NCBI GenBank assembly: GCA_039193455.1
Contig: JBCCWO010000012.1
Coordinates: 30,317 to 94,316 of the forward strand
Length of the DNA: 64,000 nt
DNA from: JBCBGF01 sp039193455
Lineage (GTDB): Bacteria > Pseudomonadota > Alphaproteobacteria > Rhodobacterales > Rhodobacteraceae
Direction of reading: 5' to 3'
The notes under the pieces were generated by a model. It made no database searches. It had not been told where the DNA came from and saw nothing but the letters and a program-made list of their open reading frames with translations. A program made the translations under genes and the position numbers. Positions 18,065 through 27,067 of this stretch are shown here, piece after piece (the stretch's first letter is position 1; every line of letters begins with the position of its first letter).

Positions 18065-18950
18065 CGGTGCCCTCCGCCGCGGGGAAGATCGCGTCGGGGC
18101 CGACAAGGCCGCCCGGCGCGCCAATCGCCTCAGCCGGGCGCGAGCGGAGGACGCGCAGAAACTCAAGCCGTTCATAGTCGGCAGCAAGGCGCACGCGCAG
18201 GCGGTCGTCCGGCCCGGCGACGAGCTGGCCCACAAGAAGGCCCGCGGGAAAGACGCCGCCATCGCCCGAGGACACGACGCGGTCGCCGGGGCGGACCTGT
18301 TCGGTATCTTCGATGAAATCCACGGGCGGCAGGGCCGAATTGTCACCCGCCAGAATGCCGCGCTGGCCGGTGGGTTGGATCGTGACGGGGATGCGGCTGC
18401 CCGGATCGGTGAGTAGGATCACACGGCTGGTGGTCTGCCCCACGCCCGAGATGCGGCCAACCAGGCCCAGCCCGTCGGTGGTGGCCCACCCGTCCTGGAT
18501 GCCATCGCGCGCGCCGACGTTCAGCAAGACCGATTGCCGGAAGGGCGAGCCGCTGTCGGCCAGGACCACGCCGGTGACAAAGGTCAGCTTGGGGTCGAGG
18601 CGCACCTTGTTGAGATCGAGAAGCTTGGCGTTTTCCTGTTCCAGTTGCAGCGCCGCCTCGCGCCAGGCGCGCATCTGCTGCAACTCGCGGCGCAACTCCT
18701 GGTTCTGTTCGCGGATGCGGGCATAGCTTTGGAAATCGCCTACCAGATCGACGGCGTTCGTCACCGGCACAAGCGCCCAATCCATCGAGGGCACGAACCG
18801 GTCCACCAGCATCGCACGGAAGCGTTCGGCACGGGGGCTGTCGATCCGCCAGAGCAGGAACAGCGCAAACAGGACCAGCACCAAGCCACCGATGAAGATG
18901 CGGCGGATTGGGCGCGTATAGCTGTCGGTACTGCCTCGGTCTTGTGCCAC
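18057..18950 (-). CDS. mreC: Rod shape-determining protein MreC
   Basis: Periplasmic scaffold of the elongasome anchored in the inner membrane. 297 residues: one membrane helix at about 17-36, a coiled coil at about 72-110 (rich in Q, E and R), then the paired beta-barrel domains with VTGVVLADSGSPFRQSVLLN and GLVGRISGVG. It starts 32 bases after mreB and overlaps mreD. Confidence 0.93.
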   Translation of the reverse strand: MAQDRGSTDSYTRPIRRIFIGGLVLVLFALFLLWRIDSPRAERFRAMLVDRFVPSMDWALVPVTNAVDLVGDFQSYARIREQNQELRRELQQMRAWREAALQLEQENAKLLDLNKVRLDPKLTFVTGVVLADSGSPFRQSVLLNVGARDGIQDGWATTDGLGLVGRISGVGQTTSRVILLTDPGSRIPVTIQPTGQRGILAGDNSALPPVDFIEDTEQVRPGDRVVSSGDGGVFPAGLLVGQLVAGPDDRLRVRLAADYERLEFLRVLRSRPAEAIGAPGGLVGPDAIFPAAEGTDG

Positions 18951-18982
18951 GGCCTCGTCCCGGGCCGGAGGGTCCGGCCCTG

Positions 18983-20020
18983 TTAGCTGTCGTAATCTAT
19001 CACGTGGCGGAGCTGTTTTTCATACTCCAGCGCTTTGCCGGTGCCCATGGCCACGCAATTGAGCGATTCATCTGCGACCGAGATTGCCAGCCCCGTCTGT
19101 TCGCGCAGCGCCAGGTCCAGCTCGCCCAGCAAGGCGCCTCCGCCCGTGAGCATCACGCCGCGATCGACGATGTCGGCAGCAAGGTCTGGCGGGGTCGCTT
19201 CAAGCGCGGTCATCACCGCCTCGCAGATCTGTTGCACGGGTTCGGCCAGTGCCTCGGCCACCTGCGCCTGATTGATCTCGGTCTCTTTGGGGACACCGTT
19301 CAGCAGATCGCGGCCGCGGATCTGCATCGAGGTGCCGCGCCCGTCATCGGGCATCCGCGCGGTGCCGATCGAGGTTTTGACGCGTTCCGCCGTGGCTTCC
19401 CCGATCAGAAGGTTCTGCTGGCGGCGCAGATAGCTGATGATCGCCTCGTCCATGCGGTCGCCCCCGACACGGACCGAGCGGGCATAGACGATATCGCCCA
19501 GCGACAGCACCGCGACCTCGGTCGTGCCGCCGCCGATATCGACGACCATCGAGCCGGTGGGATCGGTGATGGGCATCCCTGCCCCGATCGCCGCCGCGAT
19601 GGGTTCCGCGATCAGCCCCGCACGCCGCGCGCCCGCAGACAGCACAGATTGCCGGATCGCGCGCTTTTCCACCGGGGTTGCGCCGTGGGGGACGCAGACG
19701 ATGATCTTCGGTTTCGAGAAGGTCGAGCGACGGTGCACCTTGCGGATGAAGTGCTTGATCATCTCTTCGGCCACGTCGAAATCGGCAATCACGCCTTCGC
19801 GCATGGGTCGGATCGCCTCAATCGAACCGGGGGTACGGCCAAGCATCAGCTTGGCGTCTTCGCCCACGGCCAGCACCTGTTTGCGCCCGTCCTTGACATG
19901 GTAGGCTACCACCGAGGGTTCGTTCAGGATAATCCCCTTGCCCTTGACGTAAACCAGCGTGTTCGCCGTGCCGAGGTCAATCGCCATGTCCGACGCGAAA
20001 ATGCCGCCGAAGAGTGCCAT
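18983..20020 (-). CDS. mreB: Actin-like rod shape protein MreB
   Basis: Bacterial actin that guides lateral wall synthesis; first gene of mreBCD-mrdA-rodA. 345 residues from ATG 20020 (MALFGG), the usual family start; an upstream in-frame ATG at 20095 would add 25 residues that do not look conserved. Nucleotide-binding motifs are IDLGTANT near the start, VVDIGGGTTEVA (phosphate 2) and LTGGGALL. Confidence 0.96.
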   Translation of the reverse strand: MALFGGIFASDMAIDLGTANTLVYVKGKGIILNEPSVVAYHVKDGRKQVLAVGEDAKLMLGRTPGSIEAIRPMREGVIADFDVAEEMIKHFIRKVHRRSTFSKPKIIVCVPHGATPVEKRAIRQSVLSAGARRAGLIAEPIAAAIGAGMPITDPTGSMVVDIGGGTTEVAVLSLGDIVYARSVRVGGDRMDEAIISYLRRQQNLLIGEATAERVKTSIGTARMPDDGRGTSMQIRGRDLLNGVPKETEINQAQVAEALAEPVQQICEAVMTALEATPPDLAADIVDRGVMLTGGGALLGELDLALREQTGLAISVADESLNCVAMGTGKALEYEKQLRHVIDYDS

Positions 20021-20165
20021 ACTGTAATCCCGTTTATCGCTGCTCGATCTGCGCAGCTTCGCGTCCGCGCGGTTCGACATGTTATACGGGGGCAATGGTT
20101 AACGGGGAAGATGTAAAGCCGCTTATTTCATAGGATTGTCGCGGCTTTGCACAAATGCGACATTG

Positions 20166-20948
20166 TCACCTCAGTTTCGGTGGTTTTGACGGGTCCGAAC
20201 CGGGTGCGGATTGCACTTTTTGAGCAATCGGGGTCGGCAGATCAAAGCGCAGGGCGGCTTTGGCGAGCTTTGCGGCCATCGGATCGGTGGCGGCAAAGAA
20301 GGCCACGTCCATCTGCCCAGCCTCAACCCCGGAAAAGATCAGCGCCTCGGATGCCGCCTGGGCAAGGCTGTCTTCGGCCCCGGGAACGGGGTCAATGAAG
20401 GCGAGCATGTGGCCCTTCACGCCGCCCTCATAGGTGATACCGGCGAGGAACGCGTAGCGGGCCAAACCCGCCGCCGTTGGCAATTTGGCATCAAGCGCGG
20501 CGATCAGGCTTTCGGGCAGACCAGCAGGGGCGGTCACCTCGACCGGGCGGGCCTCGATCTCGGTCGGTGCCTCGGCGAGCGTTTCGGCGAGCCAGGCGAC
20601 CGCGTCGGCGGGGATCAGGATCGAGGATGGCGCAACGCCAAGGTTGACGCCCAAACCCATGCCCTGGCCTGCAAGAAGACTTGCCAGCGCCCGGCCCGAC
20701 AGCGCGGCGTAGGGCGAGATGACGCCCGTGAATTCGGTCAATCGGTCTTCGCGGTCAAAGGCGAGGACGACCTCGCCCTCTTCCAACGCGAAAACCTGGG
20801 GGGTGATGCGGTCGCCCTGCGCCTCTTCAGTCAGCAAGAGCATCAGCTCCGCGTCTGCCAGCCGTTCGTAGAACCGAAGCCGCGCCGCGTCATCTTCGGG
20901 CGCCGCCTCCATCGCGGCGTGGGCGGCATCAAGCGGGGTGTCGGTCAT
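20166..20948 (-). CDS. SseB-family protein
   Basis: 260 residues from ATG 20948. It carries the SseB N-terminal domain (LAFDREDRLTEFTG, then a Y-A-A-L-SGRALASLL segment), and a C-terminal domain of the kind seen in enhanced serine sensitivity protein B. Cytoplasmic, acidic, function poorly known. The start overlaps the stop of the upstream glycosylase gene by 4 bases. Confidence 0.75.
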   Translation of the reverse strand: MTDTPLDAAHAAMEAAPEDDAARLRFYERLADAELMLLLTEEAQGDRITPQVFALEEGEVVLAFDREDRLTEFTGVISPYAALSGRALASLLAGQGMGLGVNLGVAPSSILIPADAVAWLAETLAEAPTEIEARPVEVTAPAGLPESLIAALDAKLPTAAGLARYAFLAGITYEGGVKGHMLAFIDPVPGAEDSLAQAASEALIFSGVEAGQMDVAFFAATDPMAAKLAKAALRFDLPTPIAQKVQSAPGSDPSKPPKLR

Positions 20949-21532
20949 TGCAATACCTCTGCGACCCGGGCGCGCAGGGCCGGCAGAACCTCGGCCCCGA
21001 ACCAGGGATTTTTCTTCAGCCACGCGGTGTTGCGCCAGGACGGGTGCGGCAAGGCAAAGACGTCCGGCGCATGGTCGCGCCAGGCGGCGACAGTCGCGGT
21101 GACGCCGGTTTTGGCGCCAAGGTGCCATTTGTGCGCATAGCCACCGACCAGCAGGGTGAGTTGCACCGTGCTGAGCGCGGCCATGACACGGGCATGCCAG
21201 GTTTCTGCACAGATTTTCGGTGGTGGCAGGTCCGATCCCTTGGCGTCATATCCGGGAAAACAAAAGGCCATGGGCACCACCGCGATGCGGTCGCGGTCAT
21301 AGAATGTGGCCTCATCGACCCCCATCCAGTCGCGCAGCCGGTCGCCCGAAGGATCAAAGAACGGACGGCCCGCGTTGTGAACGCGCAGGCCCGGCGCCTG
21401 CCCGGCGATCAAGAGGCGCGCACCGGGGCGGAACCAGACCACGGGCCGCGGCGCATGAGCCGTGGCGGTCGCGGCAAACCGGTCGGTGCAGATCCGGCAG
21501 GCAGAGATTTCGGCGGGCAAAGTGGCGGACAT
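20945..21532 (-). CDS. Uracil-DNA glycosylase-family protein
   Basis: 195 residues from ATG 21532. The UDG-superfamily motif A is seen as IAGQAPGLRVHNAGRPFFDPSGDRLRDW and the late motif as PHPSWRNTAW. An early CRIC pair could belong to a metal or FeS site but the full cysteine set of families 4 and 5 is not clear. Uracil or other base excision is inferred from family only. It forms a two-gene unit with the SseB-like gene. Confidence 0.8.
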   Translation of the reverse strand: MSATLPAEISACRICTDRFAATATAHAPRPVVWFRPGARLLIAGQAPGLRVHNAGRPFFDPSGDRLRDWMGVDEATFYDRDRIAVVPMAFCFPGYDAKGSDLPPPKICAETWHARVMAALSTVQLTLLVGGYAHKWHLGAKTGVTATVAAWRDHAPDVFALPHPSWRNTAWLKKNPWFGAEVLPALRARVAEVLQ

Positions 21533-21576
21533 GGGCGGCACACTAGGCGCACAGGCGGGTGGCGGCAAATCGGCTC

Positions 21577-21611
21577 TTGCATTATTTCGATATTTCTAGA
21601 AATATAGATAT
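21577..21611 (+). promoter_or_regulatory. Promoter with perfect 16-bp palindromic operator
   Basis: The palindrome ATATTTCTAGAAATAT at 21590-21605 is perfect. A possible -35 (TTGCAT, 21577-21582) lies before it and an A/T-rich -10 overlaps its right end, only a few bases before the ATG at 21612. No Shine-Dalgarno is visible, so the mRNA may be leaderless. The placement between promoter elements fits autorepression by the ArsR protein it precedes. Confidence 0.65.
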
Positions 21612-21950
21612 ATGAGCGACTCAACCCCACCCCCCGACCAGCTGGCCGAAATGGCGTCGACCTTTGCCGCGCTTGGGTCGGAACAGCGATTGTCGGTCTT
21701 GCGCACGCTGGTGCGCGCGGGACCCGATGGGCTGACCATCGGAGAATTGGGCGTGCGCTCAGGGGTTTCGGGGTCTACCCTGACCCATCACATGAAGATC
21801 CTCGCAGCAGCCGGACTGGTCAACCAGTTGCGGCAGGGCCGCAAGATCATCTGCATCGGGGCGGCTTATGACACCATGAGCGGTCTCTCGGAGTTTCTCT
21901 TGTCGGAATGCTGTGCCGACGCGTCACAAACGGATCACACCCATGGCTGA
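21612..21950 (+). CDS. ArsR-family metal- or metalloid-responsive repressor
   Basis: 112-residue winged-helix repressor. The helix-turn-helix is GELGVRSGVSGSTLTHHMKIL at about 44-64. Likely ligand residues are C81 and the vicinal pair C100-C101 near the C-terminus, with a His-rich end (DHTHG). It overlaps the permease gene by 8 bases and probably controls it and itself through the upstream palindrome. As(III) or a soft metal is the likely signal, by inference from the cysteines. Confidence 0.85.
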   Translation: MSDSTPPPDQLAEMASTFAALGSEQRLSVLRTLVRAGPDGLTIGELGVRSGVSGSTLTHHMKILAAAGLVNQLRQGRKIICIGAAYDTMSGLSEFLLSECCADASQTDHTHG

Positions 21951-22974
21951 TATCCCCGCCCCCGCCCCGCTGCCGCGTCTGTGGGCGCGGATCGACAAGG
22001 TCTGGCTTCTGGTATTGATCATTCCGCTGGTGGTTCTGGCGCTGGATCCGCCTGCGGCCTGGCCCACGGTGCGCGATGCCGCCAATGCGTTGCTGAACAC
22101 CGCGCCGTTCATTCTGTTTGCGGTCAGTGCCATTGGGTTTCTCAAGGCGACGGGGTCCGAGGCGCTGGTGGCGAAGGCGTTTCAAGGGCGCGAGATGCGG
22201 ATGATCGTGGTTACCGCGCTGGCCGGTGGGTTGTCGCCGTTTTGCTCCTGCGAGGTGATCCCATTCGTGGCGGCGCTTCTGGCGGCGGGGACACCGCTGT
22301 CTGCGGTGATGGCCTTCTGGTTGTCGTCGCCTCTGATGGACCCGGCGATGTTTGCGATTACTGCGGGCGGGCTGGGCCTGGACTTTGCGGTTGCCAAGAC
22401 GCTGTCGGCGATCAGCCTGGGGCTGATGGGCGGGTTTGCCGTCATGATGCTGAAGAACACCACGCTGTTGACCGACCCACTGCGCAAATCGGAAAAGCGC
22501 GGCTGCGGATGCGGGCCGTCGCCGTTTGAGGGCAAGCCGGTTTGGGCGTTCTGGCAGGGCAAGGACCGGCTCGCGACCTTTGGTGAGGCAGCCTGGGCGA
22601 ACCTTGTGTTTCTGGGGAAATGGCTGTCGCTGGCCTACCTCTTTGAGGTTCTGATGATCCGCTATGTCCCGGCCGAGCTGGTGGCCGGCGTGGTCGGCGG
22701 CGAGGGGCTGAGCCCGATCCTGGTCGCGGCCACGGTAGGGGCGCCCGCTTATCTGAACGGCTATGCCGCCGTTCCGCTGCTGGCCGGGTTGGTGGAACAG
22801 GGGATGAGCCAGGGCGCGGCCATGGCCTTTGTGATGGCGGGCGGCGTCAGTTCGATCCCCGCGGCGGTGGCGGTCTGGGCGCTGGTGAAACCGCGGATCT
22901 TTGCGGCCTATATCACCCTGGGCTTTCTGGGCGCCGTTTTTGCGGGCATCGGGTGGAGCGTGTTCGTCGCCTGA
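21943..22974 (+). CDS. ArsP/SO_0444-type efflux permease
   Basis: 343 residues, about 8-10 membrane segments. The family motif GGLSPFCSCEVIPF is in the second quarter, with the paired cysteines thought to contact the substrate, and a cytoplasmic loop contains CGCG. Family members export trivalent organoarsenicals or have been annotated as Cu/Zn efflux proteins. Overlap with the ArsR gene supports a metal or metalloid role. Confidence 0.8.
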   Translation: MADIPAPAPLPRLWARIDKVWLLVLIIPLVVLALDPPAAWPTVRDAANALLNTAPFILFAVSAIGFLKATGSEALVAKAFQGREMRMIVVTALAGGLSPFCSCEVIPFVAALLAAGTPLSAVMAFWLSSPLMDPAMFAITAGGLGLDFAVAKTLSAISLGLMGGFAVMMLKNTTLLTDPLRKSEKRGCGCGPSPFEGKPVWAFWQGKDRLATFGEAAWANLVFLGKWLSLAYLFEVLMIRYVPAELVAGVVGGEGLSPILVAATVGAPAYLNGYAAVPLLAGLVEQGMSQGAAMAFVMAGGVSSIPAAVAVWALVKPRIFAAYITLGFLGAVFAGIGWSVFVA

Positions 22975-23130
22975 CGCCCGTGGCACCGCCATATCGGCAA
23001 GAATCGGAAGGCACTGGCGGCGTTGCGCCCAAAAAAGGGCCCTGCCGCCGCTGGTATTGCGTTAAAACCGTGCTATGACCGATCCTTAACAGTGCTTGTC
23101 TAAAAGAGCACGGTGCGGCCGGGCAGGTCC

Positions 23131-23790
23131 ATGATCGAGTTTGAGAACGTCAGCAAGTCCTTCTGGACTGGGACGCAGCGCAAGGTGATCCTTGATCGCG
23201 CCTCTTTTCGTGTGGAGCAAGGGAACTCGCTTGGGATCCTGGCGCCGAACGGCACCGGGAAGACAACCGTCATCAACATGATGGCCGGGCTGGAGAAACC
23301 CGACGAAGGCCGGATTACGCGCACCAGCCGTATCTCATTTCCGCTGGGCTTTATGGGCGGGGTGATCGGCAAGCTGTCGGCGCAGGAAAACTGCCGCTTT
23401 ATCGCCGGGCTTTATGGGATCGATCCCGACTACCTTGAGGCGTTCTGCCGCTGGCTTGCGAATATCGACGAATACTTTGAGATGCCGGTGGCGACCTATT
23501 CGGCGGGGATGCGGGCGCGCCTGTCCTTTGCGCTGCTTCTGGCGCTCGATTTCGACTTCTACCTGATCGACGAAGGCATGCCCGCCGCCACCGATGCCGA
23601 GTTCAATCGCAAGGCGGGGACAATCCTGCGCGAACGCCTTGAAAAAGCCACAGTGGTGATTGTGTCTCATCAGGCCGAAACGCTTGAGAAATTCTGTCGT
23701 TCCGCAGCCGTTCTGTTGAACGGGCAACTGTACATGTTCGACACGCTGGAAGAGGCGAAACAGCTCTATGACTACGAAACCCAAAGCTAA
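23131..23790 (+). CDS. Polysaccharide export ABC transporter ATPase (KpsT type)
   Basis: 219 residues from ATG 23131. Walker A is NGTGKTT at 40-46, the signature is YSAGMRARLSFA and Walker B DFYLIDEG. The short length and the GTGKTT form match ATPases of group 2 capsule exporters (KpsT). The expected membrane partner KpsM is not in the window. The following kpsE-like gene starts 23 bases inside this one. Confidence 0.85.
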   Translation: MIEFENVSKSFWTGTQRKVILDRASFRVEQGNSLGILAPNGTGKTTVINMMAGLEKPDEGRITRTSRISFPLGFMGGVIGKLSAQENCRFIAGLYGIDPDYLEAFCRWLANIDEYFEMPVATYSAGMRARLSFALLLALDFDFYLIDEGMPAATDAEFNRKAGTILRERLEKATVVIVSHQAETLEKFCRSAAVLLNGQLYMFDTLEEAKQLYDYETQS

Positions 23791-25396
23791 GCGTTTCCGC
23801 ATCCGCCGGAGCAGCGCGGGCACCGCGGCCGAGGGCGCGCCCACTCCGTCGGGTGCAACGCCGCCGCCCGCCAGCGAATCCAAAACACGGGTCGAAGACG
23901 GCTTTGGTTCTAAGCCCTTTCCCACATCCGCCGCCGCACAGGCCGCGCCGAGCGATGAGGCGGTGGCCGCCGACATCGCCGCCATCCGCAAAGAAGGGTT
24001 GACCGGGCGGCAGCTGCGCATGGCGCGGCGGCTGGCGCATAAGCACGGCATGGCGCCGACGTCGGATTTCGACGCGGTGCGCCTGCTGCGCAAGGCAGGG
24101 ATCGATCCGTTCGAGCGGGCCAATATGCTGGAGCTTGTGGTCGTCGATCCCGCCGCCAAGGCCGGAACGGGGGCTGCAGCGCCTGTGCCCGCGCCTGCGA
24201 CGACACCGGGGCGCGAGATTTCGACCGAAGTGCGCCCACCCGAGTCGCGCCATGTGCGCGAGGTGGCCGAGATCCAGCGCGACATTGCGCGCCGCCGCCG
24301 TCGTCGCATGGTGGCCTTGGCCATCAAGCTTGTGGGGTTCGTGCTGCTGCCCACGGTTCTTGTGGGCTTTTACTATACCCAGATCGCGACACCGATGTAC
24401 GCGACCAAATCCGAGTTCGTAATTCAGCAGGCCGACAATCCCGGCGGCGCCGGCATGGGCGGGCTGTTGTCGGGGACGGGGCTGGCCACCAGCCAGGATT
24501 CGATCACCGTCCAAAGCTATTTGCAGTCGCGCGAGGCGTTGATCCGCCTGGACGAAGACCAGGGCTATCGGGCCCATTTCTCGGACCCTAACATCGACGT
24601 GATCCAGCGGCTGGATGCCGATGCAACGCGCGAAGATGCCTATAAGCTGTTCCGCAAGAACATAAAAATCGGCTACGATCCGACCGAGGGGATCGTGCGG
24701 ATGGAGGTCATCGCGGCCGATCCCGAGACGAGCGCTGCGTTTTCCCGCGCGCTTATCGGCTATGCCGAAGAGCAGGTGGATAACCTGACCCAGCGGCTGC
24801 GGGCAGACCAGATGCAGGGCGCGAACGCGACCTTTGCCGAGGCCGAGGCCAACATGGTCGCCGCGCAGCAAAAGGTGCTGGATCTGCAGACCCAGTTGGG
24901 CGTGCTGGACGCCGCGGGCGAAACCTCGTCCCTGATGGGCCAGATCACCACGTTCGAGACCGAGATGGTGGAAAAACGGCTGCAGTTGCAGCAGCTTCTC
25001 GACAATCCGCAGCCAAATCAGGCGCGGGTGTCGGGGCTGGAGGGTGATATCGAACGCCTGCAGGACGTCGTGGCCGAGCTGCGCGCGCAGCTGACGGCGG
25101 GGTCTGAAGGCGGCGGGTCGCTTGCGTCGATCACCAGCCAGATGCGGATGGCCGAGGTCGATCTGGAGACCCGCACGCTAATGATGCAGGAATCGTTGCA
25201 GGCGCTGGAGACCGCGCGGACCGAGGCGAACCGGCAGGTGCGCTATCTGTCGACCGGGGTGAACCCGGTACCGCCGGACGAGCCGACCTATCCGCGCGCC
25301 TTTGAGAACACGATCCTGGCGTTCTTGATCTTTTCAGGGATCTATCTGATGTGCGCGCTGACAGCGTCGATCCTGCGCGAGCAGCTGTCGGGGTAA
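23768..25396 (+). CDS. Capsule export inner-membrane protein (KpsE/Wzz type)
   Basis: 542 residues. Residues 1-175 are a cytoplasmic extension: a low-complexity Ala/Pro part, then a basic helical stretch (about 64-125, LTGRQLRMARRLAHKH). A membrane helix at about 182-203 is followed by a long periplasmic coiled coil (about 335-490) and a C-terminal membrane helix (TILAFLIFSGIYLMCALTAS), the layout of KpsE-like polysaccharide copolymerases. It works with the ATPase upstream in moving capsule across the envelope. Confidence 0.85.
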   Translation: MTTKPKAKRFRIRRSSAGTAAEGAPTPSGATPPPASESKTRVEDGFGSKPFPTSAAAQAAPSDEAVAADIAAIRKEGLTGRQLRMARRLAHKHGMAPTSDFDAVRLLRKAGIDPFERANMLELVVVDPAAKAGTGAAAPVPAPATTPGREISTEVRPPESRHVREVAEIQRDIARRRRRRMVALAIKLVGFVLLPTVLVGFYYTQIATPMYATKSEFVIQQADNPGGAGMGGLLSGTGLATSQDSITVQSYLQSREALIRLDEDQGYRAHFSDPNIDVIQRLDADATREDAYKLFRKNIKIGYDPTEGIVRMEVIAADPETSAAFSRALIGYAEEQVDNLTQRLRADQMQGANATFAEAEANMVAAQQKVLDLQTQLGVLDAAGETSSLMGQITTFETEMVEKRLQLQQLLDNPQPNQARVSGLEGDIERLQDVVAELRAQLTAGSEGGGSLASITSQMRMAEVDLETRTLMMQESLQALETARTEANRQVRYLSTGVNPVPPDEPTYPRAFENTILAFLIFSGIYLMCALTASILREQLSG

Positions 25397-25472
25397 GGCA
25401 TTTGGCCCTGCCCTGCCCCTTTCCCGAGGGGAGGGCGTTGGAACTAGCTCGCCAGGGTTACGTCCCCAGGGG

Positions 25473-26399
25473 TTAGGCCGGGGGCTCGGTCATCAGCGCA
25501 CCCCGCAGCACACCGCCCGCTGCAGTGAGACGCGCGCGCGCCGCATCGGCGCTCAGCTCTGCCGTGTGCATAACGATGGCGGTCTTCACGTCATCATCGG
25601 CCTCGGCCAAAAGCTGCGCGGCCGCGTCACCGGGCAGTCCGGTGACCGTGCACAGGATGCCCAGCGCGCGGGCGCGGAGTTTTTCGTTCGAAACCGCCAC
25701 ATCGACCATCAGGTTCCGATAGGTCTTGCCGATCCGGATCATTGCCGCCGTGCTGATCATGTTCAGCACCATCTTTTGCGCCGTGCCGGATTTCATCCGG
25801 GTCGAGCCGGTCAGCACTTCGGGGCCCACCTCTGGCGCGATCGAGATATCGGCGTGCTCGGCCAGTTCTGGCGCGGGGACACAGGTGAGCGCCACGGTGC
25901 GCGCGCCGATGGAGCGGGCATATCGCAGCGCGCCGATGACATAGGGGGTGCGCCCGCTGGCGGTGAGGCCCAGAACCACATCCGCCGCGGTGACATTTGC
26001 GGTCTGAAGGTCGCGCGCGCCTTGACGGGCATTGTCTTCCGCGCCCTCGACCGCGGTGCGCAGCGCAGTTTCGCCGCCTGCAATGAGGCCCACGACCATA
26101 GCGGGCGGGACCGAGAAGGTCGGCGGGCATTCGGACGCGTCAAGCACGCCGAGCCGCCCGCTGGTGCCGGCGCCGATATAGACCAGCCGCCCGCCCTGAC
26201 GGAAGGCCGCGACGGCGGCGTCCACCGCGCGGGCAATCTGCGGCAACTCGAGGCGAACGGCGGCGGCGACGCGCGCATCCTCATCATTGATGCGGGCCAG
26301 CAGGTCCGTTGTGGCAAGCGTGTCGATATCGCCGGTGCGCGGGTTGCGCTGTTCCGAGGCGAGGCGGTTCAGATCGTCGACTGTGAAGGCGCGTGACAT
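25473..26399 (-). CDS. murQ: N-acetylmuramic acid 6-phosphate etherase
   Basis: Cleaves the lactyl ether of MurNAc-6-phosphate in peptidoglycan recycling, giving GlcNAc-6-phosphate and lactate. 308 residues, normal length, with the SIS-domain core YIGAGTSGRLGVLDASECPPTF (the glutamate is the expected catalytic acid) and GSTRMKSGTAQKMVLNM. No anmK or PTS gene is next to it; it stands alone. Confidence 0.95.
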   Translation of the reverse strand: MSRAFTVDDLNRLASEQRNPRTGDIDTLATTDLLARINDEDARVAAAVRLELPQIARAVDAAVAAFRQGGRLVYIGAGTSGRLGVLDASECPPTFSVPPAMVVGLIAGGETALRTAVEGAEDNARQGARDLQTANVTAADVVLGLTASGRTPYVIGALRYARSIGARTVALTCVPAPELAEHADISIAPEVGPEVLTGSTRMKSGTAQKMVLNMISTAAMIRIGKTYRNLMVDVAVSNEKLRARALGILCTVTGLPGDAAAQLLAEADDDVKTAIVMHTAELSADAARARLTAAGGVLRGALMTEPPA

Positions 26400-26640
26400 C
26401 GACTTGAGTGTATACGCGCCGCCGATGACGCCGAAATGACAGGTGGCGGAGGTGGGGTGGTTTTGTGAGTATGCGGAAACAATGACGGTCGATTGGGTTT
26501 GATTGTTGCTCTATAGGAGAAACCTCAGAATGGGGGTGGCGTCTGGGTGCGAGGCGTTTGATTGAGCCGTGCAGGGTGTTGGCCTAGGGTCACGCTATGA
26601 CAGCACTCACATTGACGCCGCCTCGGCGGACCGGCGCGGC

Positions 26641-27057
26641 ATGATCTCTTACGTCTCTGTCGGCGCGGATGACATTGCGCGCGCGAAGCGGTTCTACGAC
26701 GCATTTCTGCCCGCCCTCGGATTTGGGCTGGAGGAAGGCCCCGAGGGGCTGAGCTATGCGCTGCCCGAAGCACCGGGCAATGGTCCCGCGCTGCCTGAGT
26801 TTTACGTCAAACCGCCCTATGATGGGCAGGCCGCCACGGTTGGGAACGGGACGATGGTTGCCTTTGAGGCGCGCAATCAGAACGAGGTGCGCGCGCTGCA
26901 CGCCGCCGCGCTTTTGGCCGGCGGCACGGATGAGGGCGCGCCCGGGTTTCGGGCGGCCTATGGGCCGCGGTTTTATGTGGGGTATCTGCGCGATCCGCAG
27001 GGCAACAAGATCGCTTTGTTTTCAAGCAATCCCGACGATCCCGGGCGCGACGGATAG
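26641..27057 (+). CDS. VOC-family (glyoxalase-fold) protein
   Basis: 138 residues from ATG 26641 (MISYVSVGADD). Two beta-alpha-beta-beta-beta modules typical of the vicinal oxygen chelate fold are seen, ending YVGYLRDPQGNKIALF. The substrate is unknown. It converges with the GGDEF-EAL gene with an 10-base gap. Confidence 0.8.
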   Translation: MISYVSVGADDIARAKRFYDAFLPALGFGLEEGPEGLSYALPEAPGNGPALPEFYVKPPYDGQAATVGNGTMVAFEARNQNEVRALHAAALLAGGTDEGAPGFRAAYGPRFYVGYLRDPQGNKIALFSSNPDDPGRDG

Positions 27058-27067
27058 CGGGCGCCCC

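Noticed and set aside
17525..18346. Longer start for mreD to 18346
   Set aside because: Would overlap most of mreC's 3' part; the conserved part begins at the ATG at 18064.
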